A stretch of 64,000 nt of DNA from Umezawaea tangerina (GCF_003002815.1 NZ_PVTF01000007.1:248001-312000); one strand, 5' to 3'; numbered from the stretch's first letter, positions 1 through 13,300 are shown. The notes: generated from the sequence alone by a model not told the origin. Numbers and translations: made by a program.

Positions 1-1527
1 GCGGCGGTCTGGGGCCTCGGCCGGGTGGCCGCGGCGGAGTACCCGGACCGCTGGGGCGGTCTGGTCGACCTGCCCCGGACGCTGGACGGGGACTCCGCGT
101 CCCGGCTCCCCGGCGTGCTGGCCGCCGCGAACGGCGAGAACGAGGTGGCCGTGCGCTCGTCCGCGACGTTCGGCAGGCGCCTGGCACCCGCTCCCGCACC
201 GGTTCCGGACCGGCTCTGGGACCCCACCGGGACCGTGCTCGTCACCGGCGGCACGGGCGCGCTCGGCGCGCACGTGGCCCGGCGGCTGGCCCGGCAGGGT
301 GCCGAGCACCTGGTGCTGGCCAGTCGCAGCGGCGCCGACGCGCCGGGAGCCGCCGAGCTGCGGGACGAGCTCGTCGGACTGGGGACCGACGTCACGGTGG
401 TCGCCTGCGACGTGGCCGACCGCGACGCGCTGGCGGCCCTGCTCGCGGACATCCCGGAGTCCAGGCCGCTCACCGGTGTCGTGCACACGGCCGGTGTGCT
501 CGACGACGGGATCCTCGAAGGCATGACGCCGGACCGGTTCGACGCCGTGTTCCGGTCGAAGGTCACCGCGGCCCTGCTGCTCGACGAGCTGACGGCGGAG
601 GCCGACCTGTCGGCGTTCGTGCTGTTCTCCTCGGCCTCGGGCACGATGGGCAACCCCGGCCAGGGCAACTACGCGGCGGCCAACGCGATGCTCGACGCCC
701 TCGCCGAGCGGCGCCGCGCGAACGGCAGGGCGGCCACCGCGATCGCCTGGGGCGCCTGGCGCGGAGCGGGGATGGCGGGCACGGCGTCCGCGTCCGAGAG
801 CTCCCAGCGCGCGGGCATCGGCGCGATGGACCCGGACCTGGCGGTCCTGGCGCTGCGCCAGCTGGTCGTGGAGAACGAGCCGACGGCCGTGGTCGTCGAC
901 GTGTCCGCGGACCGGTTCGCCCGCGGCACGCTGGCCGCCCGTTCCGGTGCCCTGCTCCGCGACCTGCCGGGGTACGCGGAGGCCCCGCGGGTCACCGCCA
1001 CGATCGACGAGGAGGCGGCGGGCCTCGCCCTGCGGGACCGGTTGGCGGGCAGGTCGCCCGCGCAGCGCACGGAGGTCGTGCTGGAGCTCGTGCGCGGTCT
1101 CGCGGCCGAGGTGCTCGGACTGGCCGACACCGACGTCGTCTCGCCGGACAAGGCGTTCCGCGACCTCGGGTTCGACTCGCTGACCGCCGTGGAGCTGCGC
1201 AACAGGCTGCACGCGGCCACCGGCCTCACCCTGCCGTCGACGCTGGTGTTCGACCACCCGGCACCCGCCGCGCTCGCCGCGCACGTGCTCGACCGGCTGG
1301 TGCCCGACAGCGGTGCGGGCGACGGCGGCGACAGCGAGGAGGCCGCGGTCCGCAAGCTGCTGGTCTCGGTGTCGCTCGGCCAGCTGCGGGAGATCGGCGT
1401 GCTCGAACCACTGCTGCAGCTCGCGGGCCGCGCCTCGGCACCACCGCGGGCCGAGGAGGGCGGGGCCATCGACTCGATGGACGTCGCCGACCTCGTGAAA
1501 GCCGCCCTCAACGGACAGCCCGACTGA
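1..1527 (+). CDS. Type I PKS, C-terminal fragment (KR-ACP plus docking tail); 5' end outside window
   Basis: The reading frame is open from base 1, so this is the end of a larger PKS gene. Visible are the end of the KR structural subdomain and the catalytic KR with an NADPH motif (TGGTGALG, codons about 78-85), the LDD motif that marks B-type ketoreductases, and the Ser/Tyr/Asn region (GNYAAAN). An ACP follows with phosphopantetheine Ser in GFDSL. The C-terminal tail, ending in an [14 protein letters not shown] helix, should be a docking element. The stop overlaps the next gene's start (TGATG), so the two are translationally coupled. Whether the module also has DH or ER, and which extender it uses, cannot be seen. 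In product order this should be the third-last module, since the next two genes are single modules and the last carries the TE. Confidence 0.95.
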   Translation, partial: AAVWGLGRVAAAEYPDRWGGLVDLPRTLDGDSASRLPGVLAAANGENEVAVRSSATFGRRLAPAPAPVPDRLWDPTGTVLVTGGTGALGAHVARRLARQGAEHLVLASRSGADAPGAAELRDELVGLGTDVTVVACDVADRDALAALLADIPESRPLTGVVHTAGVLDDGILEGMTPDRFDAVFRSKVTAALLLDELTAEADLSAFVLFSSASGTMGNPGQGNYAAANAMLDALAERRRANGRAATAIAWGAWRGAGMAGTASASESSQRAGIGAMDPDLAVLALRQLVVENEPTAVVVDVSADRFARGTLAARSGALLRDLPGYAEAPRVTATIDEEAAGLALRDRLAGRSPAQRTEVVLELVRGLAAEVLGLADTDVVSPDKAFRDLGFDSLTAVELRNRLHAATGLTLPSTLVFDHPAPAALAAHVLDRLVPDSGAGDGGDSEEAAVRKLLVSVSLGQLREIGVLEPLLQLAGRASAPPRAEEGGAIDSMDVADLVKAALNGQPD

Positions 1528-4500
1528 TGGAGCAGACCATGACGACGCCGGACGACCAGGTTGTCCAAGCACTGCGCACGGCCGTGAAGGAGACGGACCG
1601 GCTGCGACGGCAGAACCGGCGGCTCGTGGCCGCCGCCACCGAGCCGGTCGCGATCATCGGCATGGCGTGCCGCTACCCCGGCGGGGTCGCCTCGCCGGAG
1701 GACCTGTGGGACCTGGTGGCCGCGGGCGGGGAGGGCATCGTGCCCTTCCCGGACGACCGGGGCTGGGACATCGACTCGCTCGCCGGTGACGGCGGCGGCA
1801 GCAGTGCGACGCTGCGCGGCGGGTTCCTCGCGGGCGCCGACCGGTTCGACGCCGGGTTCTTCGGCATCTCGCCGCGGGAGGCCGTCGGCATGGACCCCCA
1901 GCAGCGCCTGCTGCTGGAGGTGTCGTGGGAGGCCTTCGAGCGGGCCGGTGTGGACCCCGCGTCGCTGCGCGGGAGCCGGACCGGTGTGTTCGTCGGCACC
2001 AACGGCCAGGACTACGCCTACCTGGTGGTCAAGGCGGCCTCCGAGGCCGCGGCCGAGGTGGGGACGGGCATCGCGGCCAGCGCGGCGAGCGGCAGGCTGT
2101 CCTACACGTTCGGGCTCGAAGGCCCGGCGGTCACCGTGGACACGGCGTGCTCGTCGTCGTTGGTGTCGATGCACCTCGCGGCGCAGGCGCTGCGGGCCGA
2201 CGAGTGCTCGCTGGCACTGGCGGGCGGCGTCAACGTCATGTCCACCCCCGGCGCGCTGGTCGAGTTCTCCCGCCAGGGCGGCCTCGCGCCGGACGGGCGG
2301 TGCAAGGCGTTCTCCGACGCCGCGGACGGCACGGGCTGGTCCGAGGGTGTCGGGATGCTCCTGCTGGAGCGGCTGTCGGACGCCGAGCGCAACGGCCACC
2401 GCGTGCTCGGGGTGCTGCGGGGCTCGGCGGTGAACCAGGACGGCGCGTCCAACGGCTTCACCGCGCCCAGCGGACCGTCGCAGCGGCGGGTGATCCGCCA
2501 GGCACTGGCCAACGCCCGCCTCGAACCGTCCGAAGTGGACGTCGTGGAGGCGCACGGCACGGGCACGAGGCTGGGCGACCCGATCGAGGCGCGGGCCCTG
2601 CTGGACACCTACGGGCAGGGCCGCGAACGCCCGGTGCTGCTGGGGTCCGTCAAGTCGAACATCGGTCACGCGCAGGCCGCGGCGGGCGTGGCCGGGGTCA
2701 TCAAGATGGTGATGGCGATGCGCCGGGGGATCGTGCCCAGGACGCTGCACGTCACCGAGCGGTCGTCCCACGTGGACTGGTCGACGGGCGCCGTCGAGCT
2801 GCTGACCGAGCAGAAGGCCTGGCCCGAGGCGGACCGGCCGCGCCGGTCGGCGGTGTCGTCGTTCGGCATCAGCGGCACGAACGCCCACGTGATCCTCGAA
2901 CAGGCCCCCGACACCCCGCTGCCCGAGGCCGGGGACGGGTGCCGCCACCCGGTGCCGTGGGTGCTGTCGGGCCGGTCCGCCGCCGCGGCGCGGGACCAGG
3001 CCGACCGGCTGCGGTCCTGGGCCGGCGAACGGCCGGGGCTGGACCGCGTGGACGTGGGGTGGTCGCTGGCGTCGACGCGGTCGCACTTCGAGCACCGCGT
3101 CGCCATCGTCGGCGACGCCGTGGTCGAGGGCGTCGCGGGCCGCGGCCGGGTCGGGGTCGTGTTCACCGGCCAGGGCTCCCAGCGGCTGGGGATGGGCCGG
3201 GACCTGCACGACCGGTTCCCGGTGTTCGCCAAGGCGCTCGACGAGGTCGTCCCCGAGCTCGACCGGTGGCTGGACAGTCCGCTGCTGGACGTGATGTGGG
3301 GCGAGGACGCCGAGGAGCTGGACCGGACCGGGTGGGCCCAGCCCGCGCTGTTCGCCGTCGGGGTCGCGCTGTACCGGCTGGTCGAGTCCTGGGGCGTGCG
3401 CCCCGAGGTGGTGGCCGGGCACTCGCTGGGCGAGATCACCGCCGCCCACGTCGCCGGGGTCCTGTCCCTGCGCGACGCCTGCGCCCTGGTGACGATCCGC
3501 GCCCGGTCGATGCAGGCCCTGCCGCCCGGCGGGGCGATGCTCGCCGTCGCCGCGGGCGAGTCGGACGTGCTGCCGCTGCTGGAAGGGCACGAGGACGAGG
3601 TGTCCCTCGCCGCCGTGAACGGCCCGTCGGCGGTCGTGGTCGCGGGCGTGCACGACGTCGTCGAGCGGATCGCCGGGCAGCTCGCGGACCGCGGTGTGCG
3701 GACCAAGCGGCTGCCGGTGTCGCACGCCTTCCACTCGCCCCTCATGGACCCCGTGCTGGCAGGCCTCGCCGAGGCGACCGCCTCGATCCCCTCGCACGCC
3801 CCGACGATCCCGATCGTGTCCAACGTGACCGGCGCGCTCGCCGGGCCCGACACGTTCTCCGCCGGGTACTGGGTGGAGCACGTGCGCGAGCCGGTGCGCT
3901 TCGCCGACGGCGTCGCGGCCATGGACGTGGACGTGCTGCTGGAGCTGGGCCCGGACGGCGTCCTGTCCGCGATGGCCCAGGAGGTCCGCGGCGAGTCCGT
4001 CGCCACGGTTCCGTTGCTGCGCAAGGGACGCGAGGAGGACGTCGCCGCGGTCACCGCGCTGGGCAGGCTCCACACCCTGGGCGTGCGGCTGGACTGGTCG
4101 GGCTTCTACGCCGGGACCGGTGCGCGGGTGGTCGACCTGCCGACCTACGCGTTCCAGCACGAGCGGTACTGGCCGGACGCCGCAGGTGCGGCGTCCGGTG
4201 ACGTCACGGGCGCGGGCCTGGGTGCGGTGCGCCACCCGCTGCTGGGCGCGGCGGTCGAGCTCGCCGACGGCGAGGGCACCGTGCTGACCGGCCGGTGGTC
4301 GTCGCGGACGCACCCCTGGCTGGCCGACCACACCGTCGGGGGCCGGGTGCTGTTCCCCGGCACCGGGTTCGTCGAACTGGCCCTGCGCGCGGGTGACGAG
4401 GTGGGCTGCGACCGGGTGGAGGAGCTCACCATCTCGGCGCCCCTGGAGCTGCCCGACCGCGGCGCGGTCGTGGTCCAGGTCCGGGTCGGCTCCCCGGACG

Positions 4501-6929
4501 ACTCCGGCCGCCGTGAGCTGGGCGTGTACGCGTTGGACCCCGAGCGGGTCGGCGACCGGTGGACCCGCCACGCGTCGGGGTACCTCGTCCCCGGCACCCC
4601 CGCCGCGGTCGCCGTTCCCACCGGCGCCTGGCCGCCCGCGCACGCCACCGCGGTGGACGTCGCCGGGTTCTACGAGCGTTCCGACTACGGGCCGCTGTTC
4701 CAGGGGCTGACCGGGGTGTGGCGCGACGACGACGGGATCCACGTGGAGGTGGCGCTGCCCGGCCAGGCGCGCGACGCGGGTCTCTTCGGCGTGCACCCGG
4801 CGCTGCTGGACGCGGTGCTGCACTCGGTCGGCTACCTCGACTCCGACGAGCCGGGCCACGGCGTGCTGCCGTTCGTCTGGGAGGGCGTGTCCCTGCACGC
4901 GACCGGCGCCACCGCGTTGCGGGTCCGGCTCACCCGGACCGGCACCGACGCGGTGTCGATCACCGCCGTCGACGGTGCGGGCAACCCGGTGGTGTCGGTG
5001 GACAACCTCGTGCTCAGGGCCTCGTCCGGTGAGCGGGCGGCCCGGCCGGGCCGGGAGTCGGACTGGCTCTTCCGGCTGGACTGGACCCCGCTCGCGGTCG
5101 CCCCGACGCCGGAGATCCGCTGGGCCGTCCTCGGTGAGGACGCACCGGGCCTGACCGGGAGCCTGCGGTCGCTGGTGGGCAAGGGGGACGCGCTGCGGGA
5201 CGTGGTCGACTCCGGGGCCGACCCGGAGCTGGTGCTGGTCTGCGTCCCGACCGCCGAGCGGACCGGTCTCGGCGCGGTGCACGAGCAGACCTCGTGGGCC
5301 CTCGACGTGCTGCGGCAGTCGCTCGCCGAGCCGTGCGCCGACCTGCGGCTGGTCTTCGTCACCAGCGGCGCGGTGGACGGCCAGGACGTGGCCGCCGCGG
5401 CGGTGTGGGGCCTGGTGAGGTCGGCCCAGGTGGAGCACCCCGGCCGGTACCTGCTGCTGGACGTGGACGTCGCCGACGACCCGAAGGCCGCGCTGGAGGC
5501 CGTGCCCGCGCTGTTCGCGGCGGGGGAGACCCAGGCCCGGGCCACCGACGGGACGATCCGGGTCGGCAGGCTGGAGCGGTTCACCGCGGACGCCACGACC
5601 GCGCCGGAGTGGGACCCGCACGGCACGGTGCTGGTCACCGGCGGCACCGGCGGCCTCGGCGCCCACCTGGCCCGCCACCTCGTCGCCGACCGGGGAGCGC
5701 GCAACCTGCTGCTGGTCAGCAGGCGGGGCCCGGACGCGCCCGGCGCGGTCGACCTCAAGGCCGAGCTGACCGCCGGGGGTGCCGAGGTCACGATCGCCGC
5801 CTGCGATGTCGCCGACCGCGCCGCGGTGGCCGGGCTGCTGGCCGGGGTCCCGGCCGAGCACCCGGTGACGGCGGTCGTCCACACCGCGGGCGTGCTCGAC
5901 GACGGCGTCGTCGACTCGCTGACACCGGACCGCCTGGCGACCGTGCTGCGCCCCAAGATCGACGCCGCGTGGCACCTGCACGAGCTGACCGGCGACCTCG
6001 CCGCGTTCGTGCTGTTCTCCTCGACGGCCGGCGTGACCGGAAGTGCGGGCCAGGGCAACTACGCCGCGGCCAACGCCGCACTGGACGCGCTGGCGCGGCA
6101 CCGGCTGAGGTCTGGCTCGCCCGCGTTGTCGCTCGCCTGGGGCGCGTGGGCGCAGGAGGGCGGGATGACCGGCACGCTCAGCGACGCCGACATCCGCCGG
6201 ATGAGCCGGTCCGGGTCCGCCCCGCTGACCGTCGGGCAGGGCATGGCGCTGTTCGACGCGGCCACGTCCTCGACCGAACCGGTGCTGGTCCCGTTGGCGG
6301 TCAACACGTCCGGCGCGCGCACCGGTGCCGTCGCCCACGCGGTGCTGCGCGGTCTCGTCCGCGGCACCCGGCGCACGGCCGCCGACGCGGCGGCTCCGGT
6401 CGTCCCGATCGGCAGGCAGCTGGCCGGTCTGGACGCGCACGCGCGGCACACCCGGCTCGTGGACCTCGTCCGCACGGAGGTCGCGGCGGTCCTCGCGCAC
6501 CCGTCACCGGACTCGATCGGCGTGGACCGGGAGTTCCGGGAGCTGGGCTTCGACTCGCTCACCGCGGTCGAGCTGCGCAACCGCGTCGCCGCGGCCACCG
6601 GACTGCGGATGTCGGCCACGCTCGTGTTCGACTACCCGACCCCCACGGCGCTGGCCGAGCACCTGCTCGCCGAGCTGGTGTCCGATGTGGACGGTGGTGG
6701 CGGTTCCGACCCGCTCGCCGACCTCGACCGGCTGGAGAGGTCTTCGACCGCGCTCGACGAGGCCACCAGGGCGGGTGTGGTGACGAGGCTGCGGCGGCTG
6801 CTGACCCGGTGGAGCGCGCCGGGCGACGAGCCCGGCGAGGTGGAGGTCACCGAACGGATCTCCTCGGCGAGCGAGGACGAGATCTTCGCCTTCATCGACA
6901 ACGAACTCGGCCGTTCCGGCCGGCGGTGA
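1527..6929 (+). CDS. Type I PKS, single module KS-AT(malonyl)-DH-KR-ACP (penultimate module)
   Basis: 1800 aa. An N-terminal coiled-coil docking helix (residues about 8-36) precedes KS (about 40-460, active Cys208 in TACSSS). The AT (about 543-875) has GHSLGE and HAFH, the signature of malonyl-CoA selectivity. DH (about 930-1100) keeps both motifs: [10 protein letters not shown] and [12 protein letters not shown] (about 1366-1540) has [11 protein letters not shown] and [10 protein letters not shown] has GFDSL at about 1674. The C-terminal tail ends in [13 protein letters not shown], a docking helix of the type that pairs with the next protein's [10 protein letters not shown]-type N-terminus. 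Predicted step: add acetate, reduce and dehydrate to a trans-enoyl intermediate. The ATG at 1527 overlaps the previous stop; an in-frame ATG at 1539 is a possible alternative. Gene order and docking ends place it directly before the TE protein. Confidence 0.96.
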   Translation: MEQTMTTPDDQVVQALRTAVKETDRLRRQNRRLVAAATEPVAIIGMACRYPGGVASPEDLWDLVAAGGEGIVPFPDDRGWDIDSLAGDGGGSSATLRGGFLAGADRFDAGFFGISPREAVGMDPQQRLLLEVSWEAFERAGVDPASLRGSRTGVFVGTNGQDYAYLVVKAASEAAAEVGTGIAASAASGRLSYTFGLEGPAVTVDTACSSSLVSMHLAAQALRADECSLALAGGVNVMSTPGALVEFSRQGGLAPDGRCKAFSDAADGTGWSEGVGMLLLERLSDAERNGHRVLGVLRGSAVNQDGASNGFTAPSGPSQRRVIRQALANARLEPSEVDVVEAHGTGTRLGDPIEARALLDTYGQGRERPVLLGSVKSNIGHAQAAAGVAGVIKMVMAMRRGIVPRTLHVTERSSHVDWSTGAVELLTEQKAWPEADRPRRSAVSSFGISGTNAHVILEQAPDTPLPEAGDGCRHPVPWVLSGRSAAAARDQADRLRSWAGERPGLDRVDVGWSLASTRSHFEHRVAIVGDAVVEGVAGRGRVGVVFTGQGSQRLGMGRDLHDRFPVFAKALDEVVPELDRWLDSPLLDVMWGEDAEELDRTGWAQPALFAVGVALYRLVESWGVRPEVVAGHSLGEITAAHVAGVLSLRDACALVTIRARSMQALPPGGAMLAVAAGESDVLPLLEGHEDEVSLAAVNGPSAVVVAGVHDVVERIAGQLADRGVRTKRLPVSHAFHSPLMDPVLAGLAEATASIPSHAPTIPIVSNVTGALAGPDTFSAGYWVEHVREPVRFADGVAAMDVDVLLELGPDGVLSAMAQEVRGESVATVPLLRKGREEDVAAVTALGRLHTLGVRLDWSGFYAGTGARVVDLPTYAFQHERYWPDAAGAASGDVTGAGLGAVRHPLLGAAVELADGEGTVLTGRWSSRTHPWLADHTVGGRVLFPGTGFVELALRAGDEVGCDRVEELTISAPLELPDRGAVVVQVRVGSPDDSGRRELGVYALDPERVGDRWTRHASGYLVPGTPAAVAVPTGAWPPAHATAVDVAGFYERSDYGPLFQGLTGVWRDDDGIHVEVALPGQARDAGLFGVHPALLDAVLHSVGYLDSDEPGHGVLPFVWEGVSLHATGATALRVRLTRTGTDAVSITAVDGAGNPVVSVDNLVLRASSGERAARPGRESDWLFRLDWTPLAVAPTPEIRWAVLGEDAPGLTGSLRSLVGKGDALRDVVDSGADPELVLVCVPTAERTGLGAVHEQTSWALDVLRQSLAEPCADLRLVFVTSGAVDGQDVAAAAVWGLVRSAQVEHPGRYLLLDVDVADDPKAALEAVPALFAAGETQARATDGTIRVGRLERFTADATTAPEWDPHGTVLVTGGTGGLGAHLARHLVADRGARNLLLVSRRGPDAPGAVDLKAELTAGGAEVTIAACDVADRAAVAGLLAGVPAEHPVTAVVHTAGVLDDGVVDSLTPDRLATVLRPKIDAAWHLHELTGDLAAFVLFSSTAGVTGSAGQGNYAAANAALDALARHRLRSGSPALSLAWGAWAQEGGMTGTLSDADIRRMSRSGSAPLTVGQGMALFDAATSSTEPVLVPLAVNTSGARTGAVAHAVLRGLVRGTRRTAADAAAPVVPIGRQLAGLDAHARHTRLVDLVRTEVAAVLAHPSPDSIGVDREFRELGFDSLTAVELRNRVAAATGLRMSATLVFDYPTPTALAEHLLAELVSDVDGGGGSDPLADLDRLERSSTALDEATRAGVVTRLRRLLTRWSAPGDEPGEVEVTERISSASEDEIFAFIDNELGRSGRR

Positions 6930-6968
6930 CCCGGCGGCTTGTCCCTTGAGAAGGAAGGTGTACGCACG

Positions 6969-9900
6969 ATGCCGGACGACAACAAGCTCGTCGACTACCT
7001 GAAGTGGGTCACCGCGGATCTGCACCAGACCCGCCGTCGCCTGGAGGAACTGGAGTCCGGCAGGCACGAGCCGGTCGCCATCGTGGGGATGGCGTGCCGG
7101 TTCCCCGGCGGGGTCGCCTCGCCGGAGGACCTGTGGGAGCTCGTGGCCTCCGGCGGCGAGGCGATCTCGGGGTTCCCGACCGACCGAGGCTGGGACTTCT
7201 CCCTGCTGGCCGGGGAGGGGCCCGGCCGCAGCGCGACGCTGCAGGGCGGATTCCTGCGCGACGTCGCGGACTTCGACCCGGCGTTCTTCGGGATCTCGCC
7301 CCGCGAGGCGATGGCGATGGACCCGCAGCAGCGGCTCCTGCTGGAGACCTCGTGGGAGGCGTTCGAGCGGGCCGGGATCGACCCCACCCGGTTGCGCGGC
7401 AGCCGGACCGCGGTGTTCGCGGGCACCGACGGCCAGGACTACGCCAACCTCGTGCTGACCTCCGGTGAGGACGTGGAGGGCCACGCGGGCACCGGCATCG
7501 CCGCCAGTGCGATCGCGGGCAGGCTGTCCTACACGTTCGGGCTCGAAGGCCCGGCGGTCACCGTGGACACGGCGTGCTCCTCGTCGTTGGTGTCGCTGCA
7601 CCTCGCGGGACAGGCGCTGCGCGCGGGCGAGTGCTCGCTCGCGCTGGCGGGCGGCGTGACGGTGATGACCACGTCGTTGCGGTTCGCCGGTTTCACCCGG
7701 CAGGGCGCGCTCGCCTCCGACGGGCGCTGCAAGGCCTTCTCCGACTCCGCGGACGGCACGGGCTGGTCCGAGGGCGTCGGGATGTTCGTCGTCGAGCGGC
7801 TGGCGGACGCGCAGCGCAACGGCCACCCGGTGTGGGCGGTGATCCGCGGGTCCGCGGTGAACCAGGACGGCGCGTCGAACGGCTTCACCGCGCCGAACGG
7901 CCCGTCGCAGCAGCGGGTGATCCGCCAGGCGCTGGCGAACGCGGGCCTGTCCGCCGCCGACGTCGACGTGGTCGAGGCGCACGGCACCGGCACGGTCCTG
8001 GGTGACCCGATCGAGGCGCAGAGCCTGCTCGCGACCTACGGGCAGGACCGCGACCGGCCGGTGCGCCTGGGGTCGGTCAAGTCGAACATCGGGCACACCC
8101 AGGCCGCCGCGGGCGCGGCCGGTGTGATCAAGATGGTCATGGCGATGCGGCACGGCGTGCTGCCGGAGACGCTGCACGTGACCGAGCCGTCGTCCCACGT
8201 GGACTGGACGACCGGTGCAGCGGAGCTGCTGACCGAGCGCTCCGAGTGGCCGGAGGTGGACCGTCCGCGTCGGTCGGCGGTGTCCTCGTTCGGGGTGAGC
8301 GGCACGAACGCGCATTTGGTCCTGGAACAGGCTCCAGAGGCGGAGGCTGAGGACGTTCGCGCCGCGGTCGATCGCGTTGTGCCCTGGGTGCTGTCGGGCA
8401 AGACCGCCGCTGCCGCCGCCGACCAGGTCGCGCGGCTGCGGTCGTGGGTGGCCGGGCGGCCGGGGCTGGACGCCGCGGACGTGGGCCTGTCCTTGGCCGT
8501 GGCCCGGTCGCAGTTCGACCACCGGGTCGGTCTGGTCGGTGACGCCGTCGTCGAGGGTGTCGTCGGCCGCGGCCGGGTGGGTGTGGTGTTCTCGGGTCAG
8601 GGGTCCCAGCGGCTCGGGATGGGCCGTGGGCTGCACGGCCGCTTCCCGGCGTTCGCGGCGGCGTTCGACGAGGTCGTGGCCGGGTTCGACGGGCTGCGGG
8701 ACGTGGTGTGGGGTGACGACCAGGAGGTTCTGAACCGGACCGGGTGGGCCCAGCCCGCGTTGTTCGCGGTCGAGGTGGCGTTGTTCCGGCTGCTGGAGTC
8801 CTGGGGCGTGCGGCCCGAGGTGGTGGCCGGGCACTCGTTGGGCGAGATCTCGGCTGCCCACGTGGCCGGGGTGCTGTCGCTGGCGGACGCGTGCGCGCTG
8901 GTGTCGGCTCGCGCCCGGTTGATGGAGGCGCTGCCACCGGGCGGCGCGATGCTGGCCGTGGCCGCCGCCGAGGCGGATGTGCTGCCGCTGCTGGCCGGGC
9001 ACGAGGACGAGGTGTCGGTGGCCGCGGTGAACGGGCCGTCGTCGGTGGTGGTCTCGGGCGCGGTCGCGGCGGTGGAGCGGATCGCCGCCGAGGTGGCCGA
9101 TCGCGGGTGGAAGCACCGGCGGTTGGCGGTGTCGCACGCGTTCCACTCGCCGTTGGTGGAGCCGATGCTGGCCGACTTCGAGGCGGCACTGGCGCCCCTG
9201 TCGTTCCACGCCCCCCGGATCCCGGTGGTGTCCAACGTGACCGGCGAGGTCGCGACGGCGGAGGTGCTGTGCACGGCCGGGTACTGGGTCGACCACGTGC
9301 GCGAGCCGGTGCGGTTCGCCGACGGTGTGGCGGCGATGGACGTGGACGTCGTGCTGGAGCTGGGACCCGACGGTGTGCTCTCGGCGATGGTCGCCGAGAT
9401 CGTGCCCGGCCTGGCCTCGGTGCCGATCCTGCGCAAGGACCGGGACGAGGAGCAGGCGGCGATGACGGCGCTGGCGGCACTGCACACCCGCGGCGTGCGG
9501 ATCGACTGGGAGGGGTTCTTCGCCGACACCGGCGCGCGGCTGGTCGACCTGCCGACCTACGCCTTCCAGCACCAGCGCTACTGGCCGCAGAGCCTCGCGG
9601 GCGCCGGTGACGTGACCGGCGCCGGTCTGGCGTCGGTGGGACACCCGCTGCTGGGCGCCACCATGACGCTGGCCGCGGGGGAGGGCACCGTGCTCACCGG
9701 CAGCCTGTCCCTGCGGACCCACCCGTGGCTGGCCGACCACACGATCATGGGCGAGGCGGCGCTGCCCGCCACCGGGTTCATGGAGCTCGCCCTGCGGGCG
9801 GGCGACGAGGTCGGGTGCGACCGGATCGAGGAGCTGACCCTGTCCGCGCCGCTCGTGCTGCCGCGGGAGGGCGCGATGCGCGTGCAGATCCAGGTGGACG

Positions 9901-12900
9901 CCGACGACGAGCACGGCCGCAGGCAGGTGCGGATCTCGGCGACGCCCCAGGACGGCGACGGCGAGTGGACCCGGCTCGCGGCCGGTGTGCTCGCCGTCGG
10001 GGCGCCCGCGGCCCGCGACATCGGCGCGTGGCCCCCGGAGGGCGCGGTCGAGGGCGAGCTGGACGGCTTCTACGAGCGGTCCGAGTACGGCCCCGTGTTC
10101 CAGGGGATGCGACGCGTGTGGCGGGCGCCGGGCGAGGTGTTCGTCGAGGTGGCGCTGCCCGGTGACGTCCGGGACGCGGGCATGTTCGGCCTGCACCCGG
10201 CGCTGATGGACGCCGTCGTGCAGTCGGTGGCGTTCCTGGACTCCAGTGAGCCGGACCGGCCGCTCGCGCCCTTCTCGTGGGAGGGGGTGGGCCTGCACGC
10301 CGGTGGTGCCACGGCACTGCGGGCCCGGCTCTCCTCCGCGGGCGGCGACGTCGTGTCGATCACGGCCGTGGACTCCGCCGGTCAGCCCGTGGTCTCGGTC
10401 GAGGCACTGGGCCTGCGCCCCCTGGCGGCCGGTGCCACGACGGGTCCTCGCGGCGGGCAGGAGTCGTTGTTCCGGCTCGAATGGGCCCCCGTCGACGCGG
10501 CGGTGGTCCCGGAGACCCGGTGGGCCGTGGTGGGCACCGACGAGCTCGGCGTCAGCTCCGACCTCGTCCGGGCGGGCTGCCCGGTGGTCGGCTACGGTGC
10601 CTCGCTGGGGGAGGTGTTCGGCCGGGGCAACGACCCCGAGCTCGTGCTGGTCCCGGTGAGCGGTGCGCCCGGTGGCGGCCCTGAGTCCGTCCACGACGCG
10701 ACCGCGTCCGTGCTGGCCCTCCTCCAGGACTGGTTGACCCGCGAGGACTGCGCCGACGCGCGGCTGGTGCTGCTCACCAGGGGCGCGACCGACGGCGGCA
10801 ACCCCGCCGCGGCCGCCGTGTGGGGGCTGGTGCGCGGAGCGCAGTCGGAGAACCCCGGCCGTCTGCTGCTGATGGACATCGACGACGCCGGCGCGTCCAG
10901 GCCGCGGGTGGCGTGCGCGCCCGCCCTGCTCGCCGCCGGCGAGACCCAGGTCGTGGTGACCGGCGGCGACGTGCGAGCGGGCCGGTTGGCGCGGTACTCC
11001 GCGGACCCGGACGCCACGCCCCGCGAGTGGGCGGCGGACGGCACCGTGCTGATCACCGGCGGCACCGGCGCGCTGGGTGCCCAGCTCGCCCGGCACGTGG
11101 TCGCCGAGCGCGGCGTGCGGCGGCTGCTCCTGGTGGGCACGCGCGGCCCGGACGCGCCGGGCGCCCTGGAGCTGCAGGCCGAGCTGATCGCGCACGGGGC
11201 GGACGTCACGATCGCGGCCTGCGACGTGTCCGACCGGGCCGCGGTCGCCGGACTGCTCGCCACCGTCCCCGCGGAGCACCCGCTGACCGCCGTCGTGCAC
11301 ACGGCGGGCGTCCTGGACGACGGCGTGATCGGCGCGCTCACGCCAGGGAGGCTCGCCACCGTGCTGCGCCCGAAGGCCGACGCGGCCTGGCACCTGCACG
11401 AGCTCACGCGGGACGCCGACCTGGTGGACTTCGTCCTGTTCTCGTCGCTCTCCGGCGTGATGGGCAGCCCTGGGCAGGGCAACTACGCGGCGGCCAACGC
11501 GGCCCTGGACGCACTGGCGACGCAGCGCCGGACCGAAGGGCTGCCCGCGCTGTCGCTGGCCTGGGGAGCCTGGGCGCAGGGCAGCGGCATGACCGGGGCC
11601 TTGAGCGAGGCGGACATCCGGCGCATGGCGAGCTCCGGCTCGGTGCCGCTGACCGGCGCGCAGGGCATGGCGCTGTTCGACGAGGCCACCGCCAGCCCGG
11701 AGCCGGTGCTCATCCCGTTGGCGGTGAAGTCCGGCGCGCGCGGCGGGGTCGCTCCGCATCCGCTGCTGCGCAACCTGGTCCGCGCTCCCCGGAGGGCGGC
11801 CGCCGCGGCGGGCGAGGTCTCCTCTGCCACCCTCCACGACCGCCTGCGCGGCCTCGACACGACCGAACGGGAGCGGGTGTTCCTGGAGCTGGTCGTCGAC
11901 TACGCGGCCGTGGTCCTCGGACACCCGGACTCCAGCGAGATCGACCCCGAGCGGGACTTCCTGGAGGCGGGCTTCGACTCGCTGATCTCCGTGGAGCTGC
12001 GCAACAAGCTCGCCGACACGACCGGGCTGCGGCTGCCCGCCACCGTGGCCTTCGACCACAAGACCCCCGCCCTGCTGGCCCGGTGGCTGCGCGAGCAGGT
12101 CGCCGCGGGCGCCGGTTCGGCCGCCGCGACCTCGTCCGGCGCGCCGGAGGACACGATCGGCAGGACGTTCTTCGAGGCCGTCAACGGCGGCAAGCTGGAG
12201 GAGGGCTGGACCCTGCTCAAGGCGCTCGCGGGCGTCCGGCCGATGTTCGACATGCCCGCCGAGCTCGACGAGCTGCCCGCACCCGTGACGCTCGCCCAGG
12301 GAGCCGCCGAACCGCTGCTCATCTGCGTCAGCGCGCCGGTGATGACCGGTGGTGTGCACCAGTACGCGCGCATCGCGGCGCACTTCGGCGGCACCCGACG
12401 GATCCTGGCGCTGCCGCTGCCGGGGTTCGGCGCGGGGGAGAGCCTGCCCGCGTCGGCGCAGGCCATCGCGCGGGTGGTGGCCGAGAGCGTCCTGCACGCC
12501 AGCGACGGCGAGCCGTTCGTGCTGGTCGGGCACTCCTCCGGCGGCTCCATCGCGCTCGCGGCGGCGGGCCTGCTGGAGAGCATGTGGGGGGTGCGCGCCG
12601 AGGGCGTCGTCATGCTGGACACCCTGAGCGTGCGGCACGGCCGGGAGGAGAGCACCGACTACCGGATGCTGGCCAAGACCTACATCGGCGACGAGTCGGC
12701 GTCCACGTCCACGGTGGACAGCACCAGGCTGTCCGCGATGGCGCACTACCTCAACCGGATGTCCGGCCTGCACGCCGAGCCGACCACGGCCCCGAAGCTG
12801 CTCGTCCGGTGCAGCAGGCCGCTGTTCGACTCCGCCGACGCCGCGTCGACGCACGAGCAGCAGGAGGAGCTGGTGCCCGCCGACGACGTCGTCACCATCG

Positions 12901-13004
12901 ACGCCAGCCACTTCTCGCTGGCGCAGGAGGACTCCGCGGTCACCGCGCGGGTGGTGGAGGACTGGCTGACGAGGATCGGCACCACGGCGGCCCGCGTCCG
13001 CTGA
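6969..13004 (+). CDS. Type I PKS, final module KS-AT(malonyl)-DH-KR-ACP-TE
   Basis: 2011 aa from the ATG at 6969, which has a GGAAGG ribosome site just upstream; an in-frame TTG at 6939 is less likely. Order: docking helix (about 5-32), KS (Cys203), AT with GHSLGE and HAFH (malonyl-type), DH with [10 protein letters not shown] and [10 protein letters not shown] (both motifs intact), KR with [11 protein letters not shown] and [10 protein letters not shown] with GFDSL (about 1668), then a type I thioesterase (about 1764-2006) with GHSSG (Ser1856) and a C-terminal catalytic His in DASHF. Together with the preceding module it should leave a 2,4-dienoyl chain. The TE would then release the chain, most likely as a macrolactone. 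A perfect inverted repeat follows the stop. Confidence 0.96.
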   Translation: MPDDNKLVDYLKWVTADLHQTRRRLEELESGRHEPVAIVGMACRFPGGVASPEDLWELVASGGEAISGFPTDRGWDFSLLAGEGPGRSATLQGGFLRDVADFDPAFFGISPREAMAMDPQQRLLLETSWEAFERAGIDPTRLRGSRTAVFAGTDGQDYANLVLTSGEDVEGHAGTGIAASAIAGRLSYTFGLEGPAVTVDTACSSSLVSLHLAGQALRAGECSLALAGGVTVMTTSLRFAGFTRQGALASDGRCKAFSDSADGTGWSEGVGMFVVERLADAQRNGHPVWAVIRGSAVNQDGASNGFTAPNGPSQQRVIRQALANAGLSAADVDVVEAHGTGTVLGDPIEAQSLLATYGQDRDRPVRLGSVKSNIGHTQAAAGAAGVIKMVMAMRHGVLPETLHVTEPSSHVDWTTGAAELLTERSEWPEVDRPRRSAVSSFGVSGTNAHLVLEQAPEAEAEDVRAAVDRVVPWVLSGKTAAAAADQVARLRSWVAGRPGLDAADVGLSLAVARSQFDHRVGLVGDAVVEGVVGRGRVGVVFSGQGSQRLGMGRGLHGRFPAFAAAFDEVVAGFDGLRDVVWGDDQEVLNRTGWAQPALFAVEVALFRLLESWGVRPEVVAGHSLGEISAAHVAGVLSLADACALVSARARLMEALPPGGAMLAVAAAEADVLPLLAGHEDEVSVAAVNGPSSVVVSGAVAAVERIAAEVADRGWKHRRLAVSHAFHSPLVEPMLADFEAALAPLSFHAPRIPVVSNVTGEVATAEVLCTAGYWVDHVREPVRFADGVAAMDVDVVLELGPDGVLSAMVAEIVPGLASVPILRKDRDEEQAAMTALAALHTRGVRIDWEGFFADTGARLVDLPTYAFQHQRYWPQSLAGAGDVTGAGLASVGHPLLGATMTLAAGEGTVLTGSLSLRTHPWLADHTIMGEAALPATGFMELALRAGDEVGCDRIEELTLSAPLVLPREGAMRVQIQVDADDEHGRRQVRISATPQDGDGEWTRLAAGVLAVGAPAARDIGAWPPEGAVEGELDGFYERSEYGPVFQGMRRVWRAPGEVFVEVALPGDVRDAGMFGLHPALMDAVVQSVAFLDSSEPDRPLAPFSWEGVGLHAGGATALRARLSSAGGDVVSITAVDSAGQPVVSVEALGLRPLAAGATTGPRGGQESLFRLEWAPVDAAVVPETRWAVVGTDELGVSSDLVRAGCPVVGYGASLGEVFGRGNDPELVLVPVSGAPGGGPESVHDATASVLALLQDWLTREDCADARLVLLTRGATDGGNPAAAAVWGLVRGAQSENPGRLLLMDIDDAGASRPRVACAPALLAAGETQVVVTGGDVRAGRLARYSADPDATPREWAADGTVLITGGTGALGAQLARHVVAERGVRRLLLVGTRGPDAPGALELQAELIAHGADVTIAACDVSDRAAVAGLLATVPAEHPLTAVVHTAGVLDDGVIGALTPGRLATVLRPKADAAWHLHELTRDADLVDFVLFSSLSGVMGSPGQGNYAAANAALDALATQRRTEGLPALSLAWGAWAQGSGMTGALSEADIRRMASSGSVPLTGAQGMALFDEATASPEPVLIPLAVKSGARGGVAPHPLLRNLVRAPRRAAAAAGEVSSATLHDRLRGLDTTERERVFLELVVDYAAVVLGHPDSSEIDPERDFLEAGFDSLISVELRNKLADTTGLRLPATVAFDHKTPALLARWLREQVAAGAGSAAATSSGAPEDTIGRTFFEAVNGGKLEEGWTLLKALAGVRPMFDMPAELDELPAPVTLAQGAAEPLLICVSAPVMTGGVHQYARIAAHFGGTRRILALPLPGFGAGESLPASAQAIARVVAESVLHASDGEPFVLVGHSSGGSIALAAAGLLESMWGVRAEGVVMLDTLSVRHGREESTDYRMLAKTYIGDESASTSTVDSTRLSAMAHYLNRMSGLHAEPTTAPKLLVRCSRPLFDSADAASTHEQQEELVPADDVVTIDASHFSLAQEDSAVTARVVEDWLTRIGTTAARVR

Positions 13005-13009
13005 CCTGA

Positions 13010-13053
13010 CGAAAGGGGGGTGGTGCCGGATCCCCGGCACCACCCCCCTTTCG
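13010..13053. terminator. Perfect 20-bp inverted repeat between convergent genes
   Basis: Arms 13010-13029 and 13034-13053 are perfect reverse complements around a 4-nt loop. The repeat lies 5 bases after the TE-PKS stop and 11 bases before the ferredoxin stop on the other strand, so it probably terminates both convergent transcripts. Each arm starts GAAAGGGGGG or its complement, giving a CCCCTTTC tail in the rightward direction and, by symmetry, in the leftward one. Confidence 0.9.
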
Positions 13054-13064
13054 CGCGTCCTGCC

Positions 13065-13259
13065 TCAGAAACCGGTCACCCTGATGGCGCCGGACGGGCA
13101 CATGTCCACGGCCTGCAGCACGGCGGCCGCGTCGGGGCCGGACGGGTGCTGGTCGAGCACCTTGACCATGCCCTGGTCGTCCTGGTCGAACAGCCCCGGC
13201 GCGTTCAGCACGCACTGGCCCGCGCCGACGCACCGGCCGTCGTTCACATCGATCCGCAT
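13065..13259 (-). CDS. 3Fe-4S ferredoxin
   Basis: 64 aa, the usual size for actinomycete P450 partner ferredoxins. Cys10, Cys16 and Cys54 (in DMCP) are the three ligands, and Gly14 sits where a 4Fe-4S protein would carry its extra Cys, so a 3Fe-4S cluster is expected. It should pass electrons from a host ferredoxin reductase to the P450 encoded 41 bases upstream in the same leftward operon. A strong AGGAG ribosome site precedes the ATG. The arrangement P450 then ferredoxin matches the pair that oxidises a branch methyl in polyene macrolides (NysN/NysM type). That specific role is inference here. Confidence 0.93.
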   Translation of the reverse strand: MRIDVNDGRCVGAGQCVLNAPGLFDQDDQGMVKVLDQHPSGPDAAAVLQAVDMCPSGAIRVTGF

Positions 13260-13300
13260 CGTCCTTCTCCTCTACTACTCCGGCGGTGGGCCGGGCCAGG

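Noticed and set aside
1925-4201. Plus-strand frames of several hundred codons overlapping the PKS genes (e.g. 1925-4201, 5294-6949, 10820-13009, 26065-27699)
   Set aside because: Arg/Gly/Ala-rich shadow translations of the correct frame, without start signals or domain motifs.
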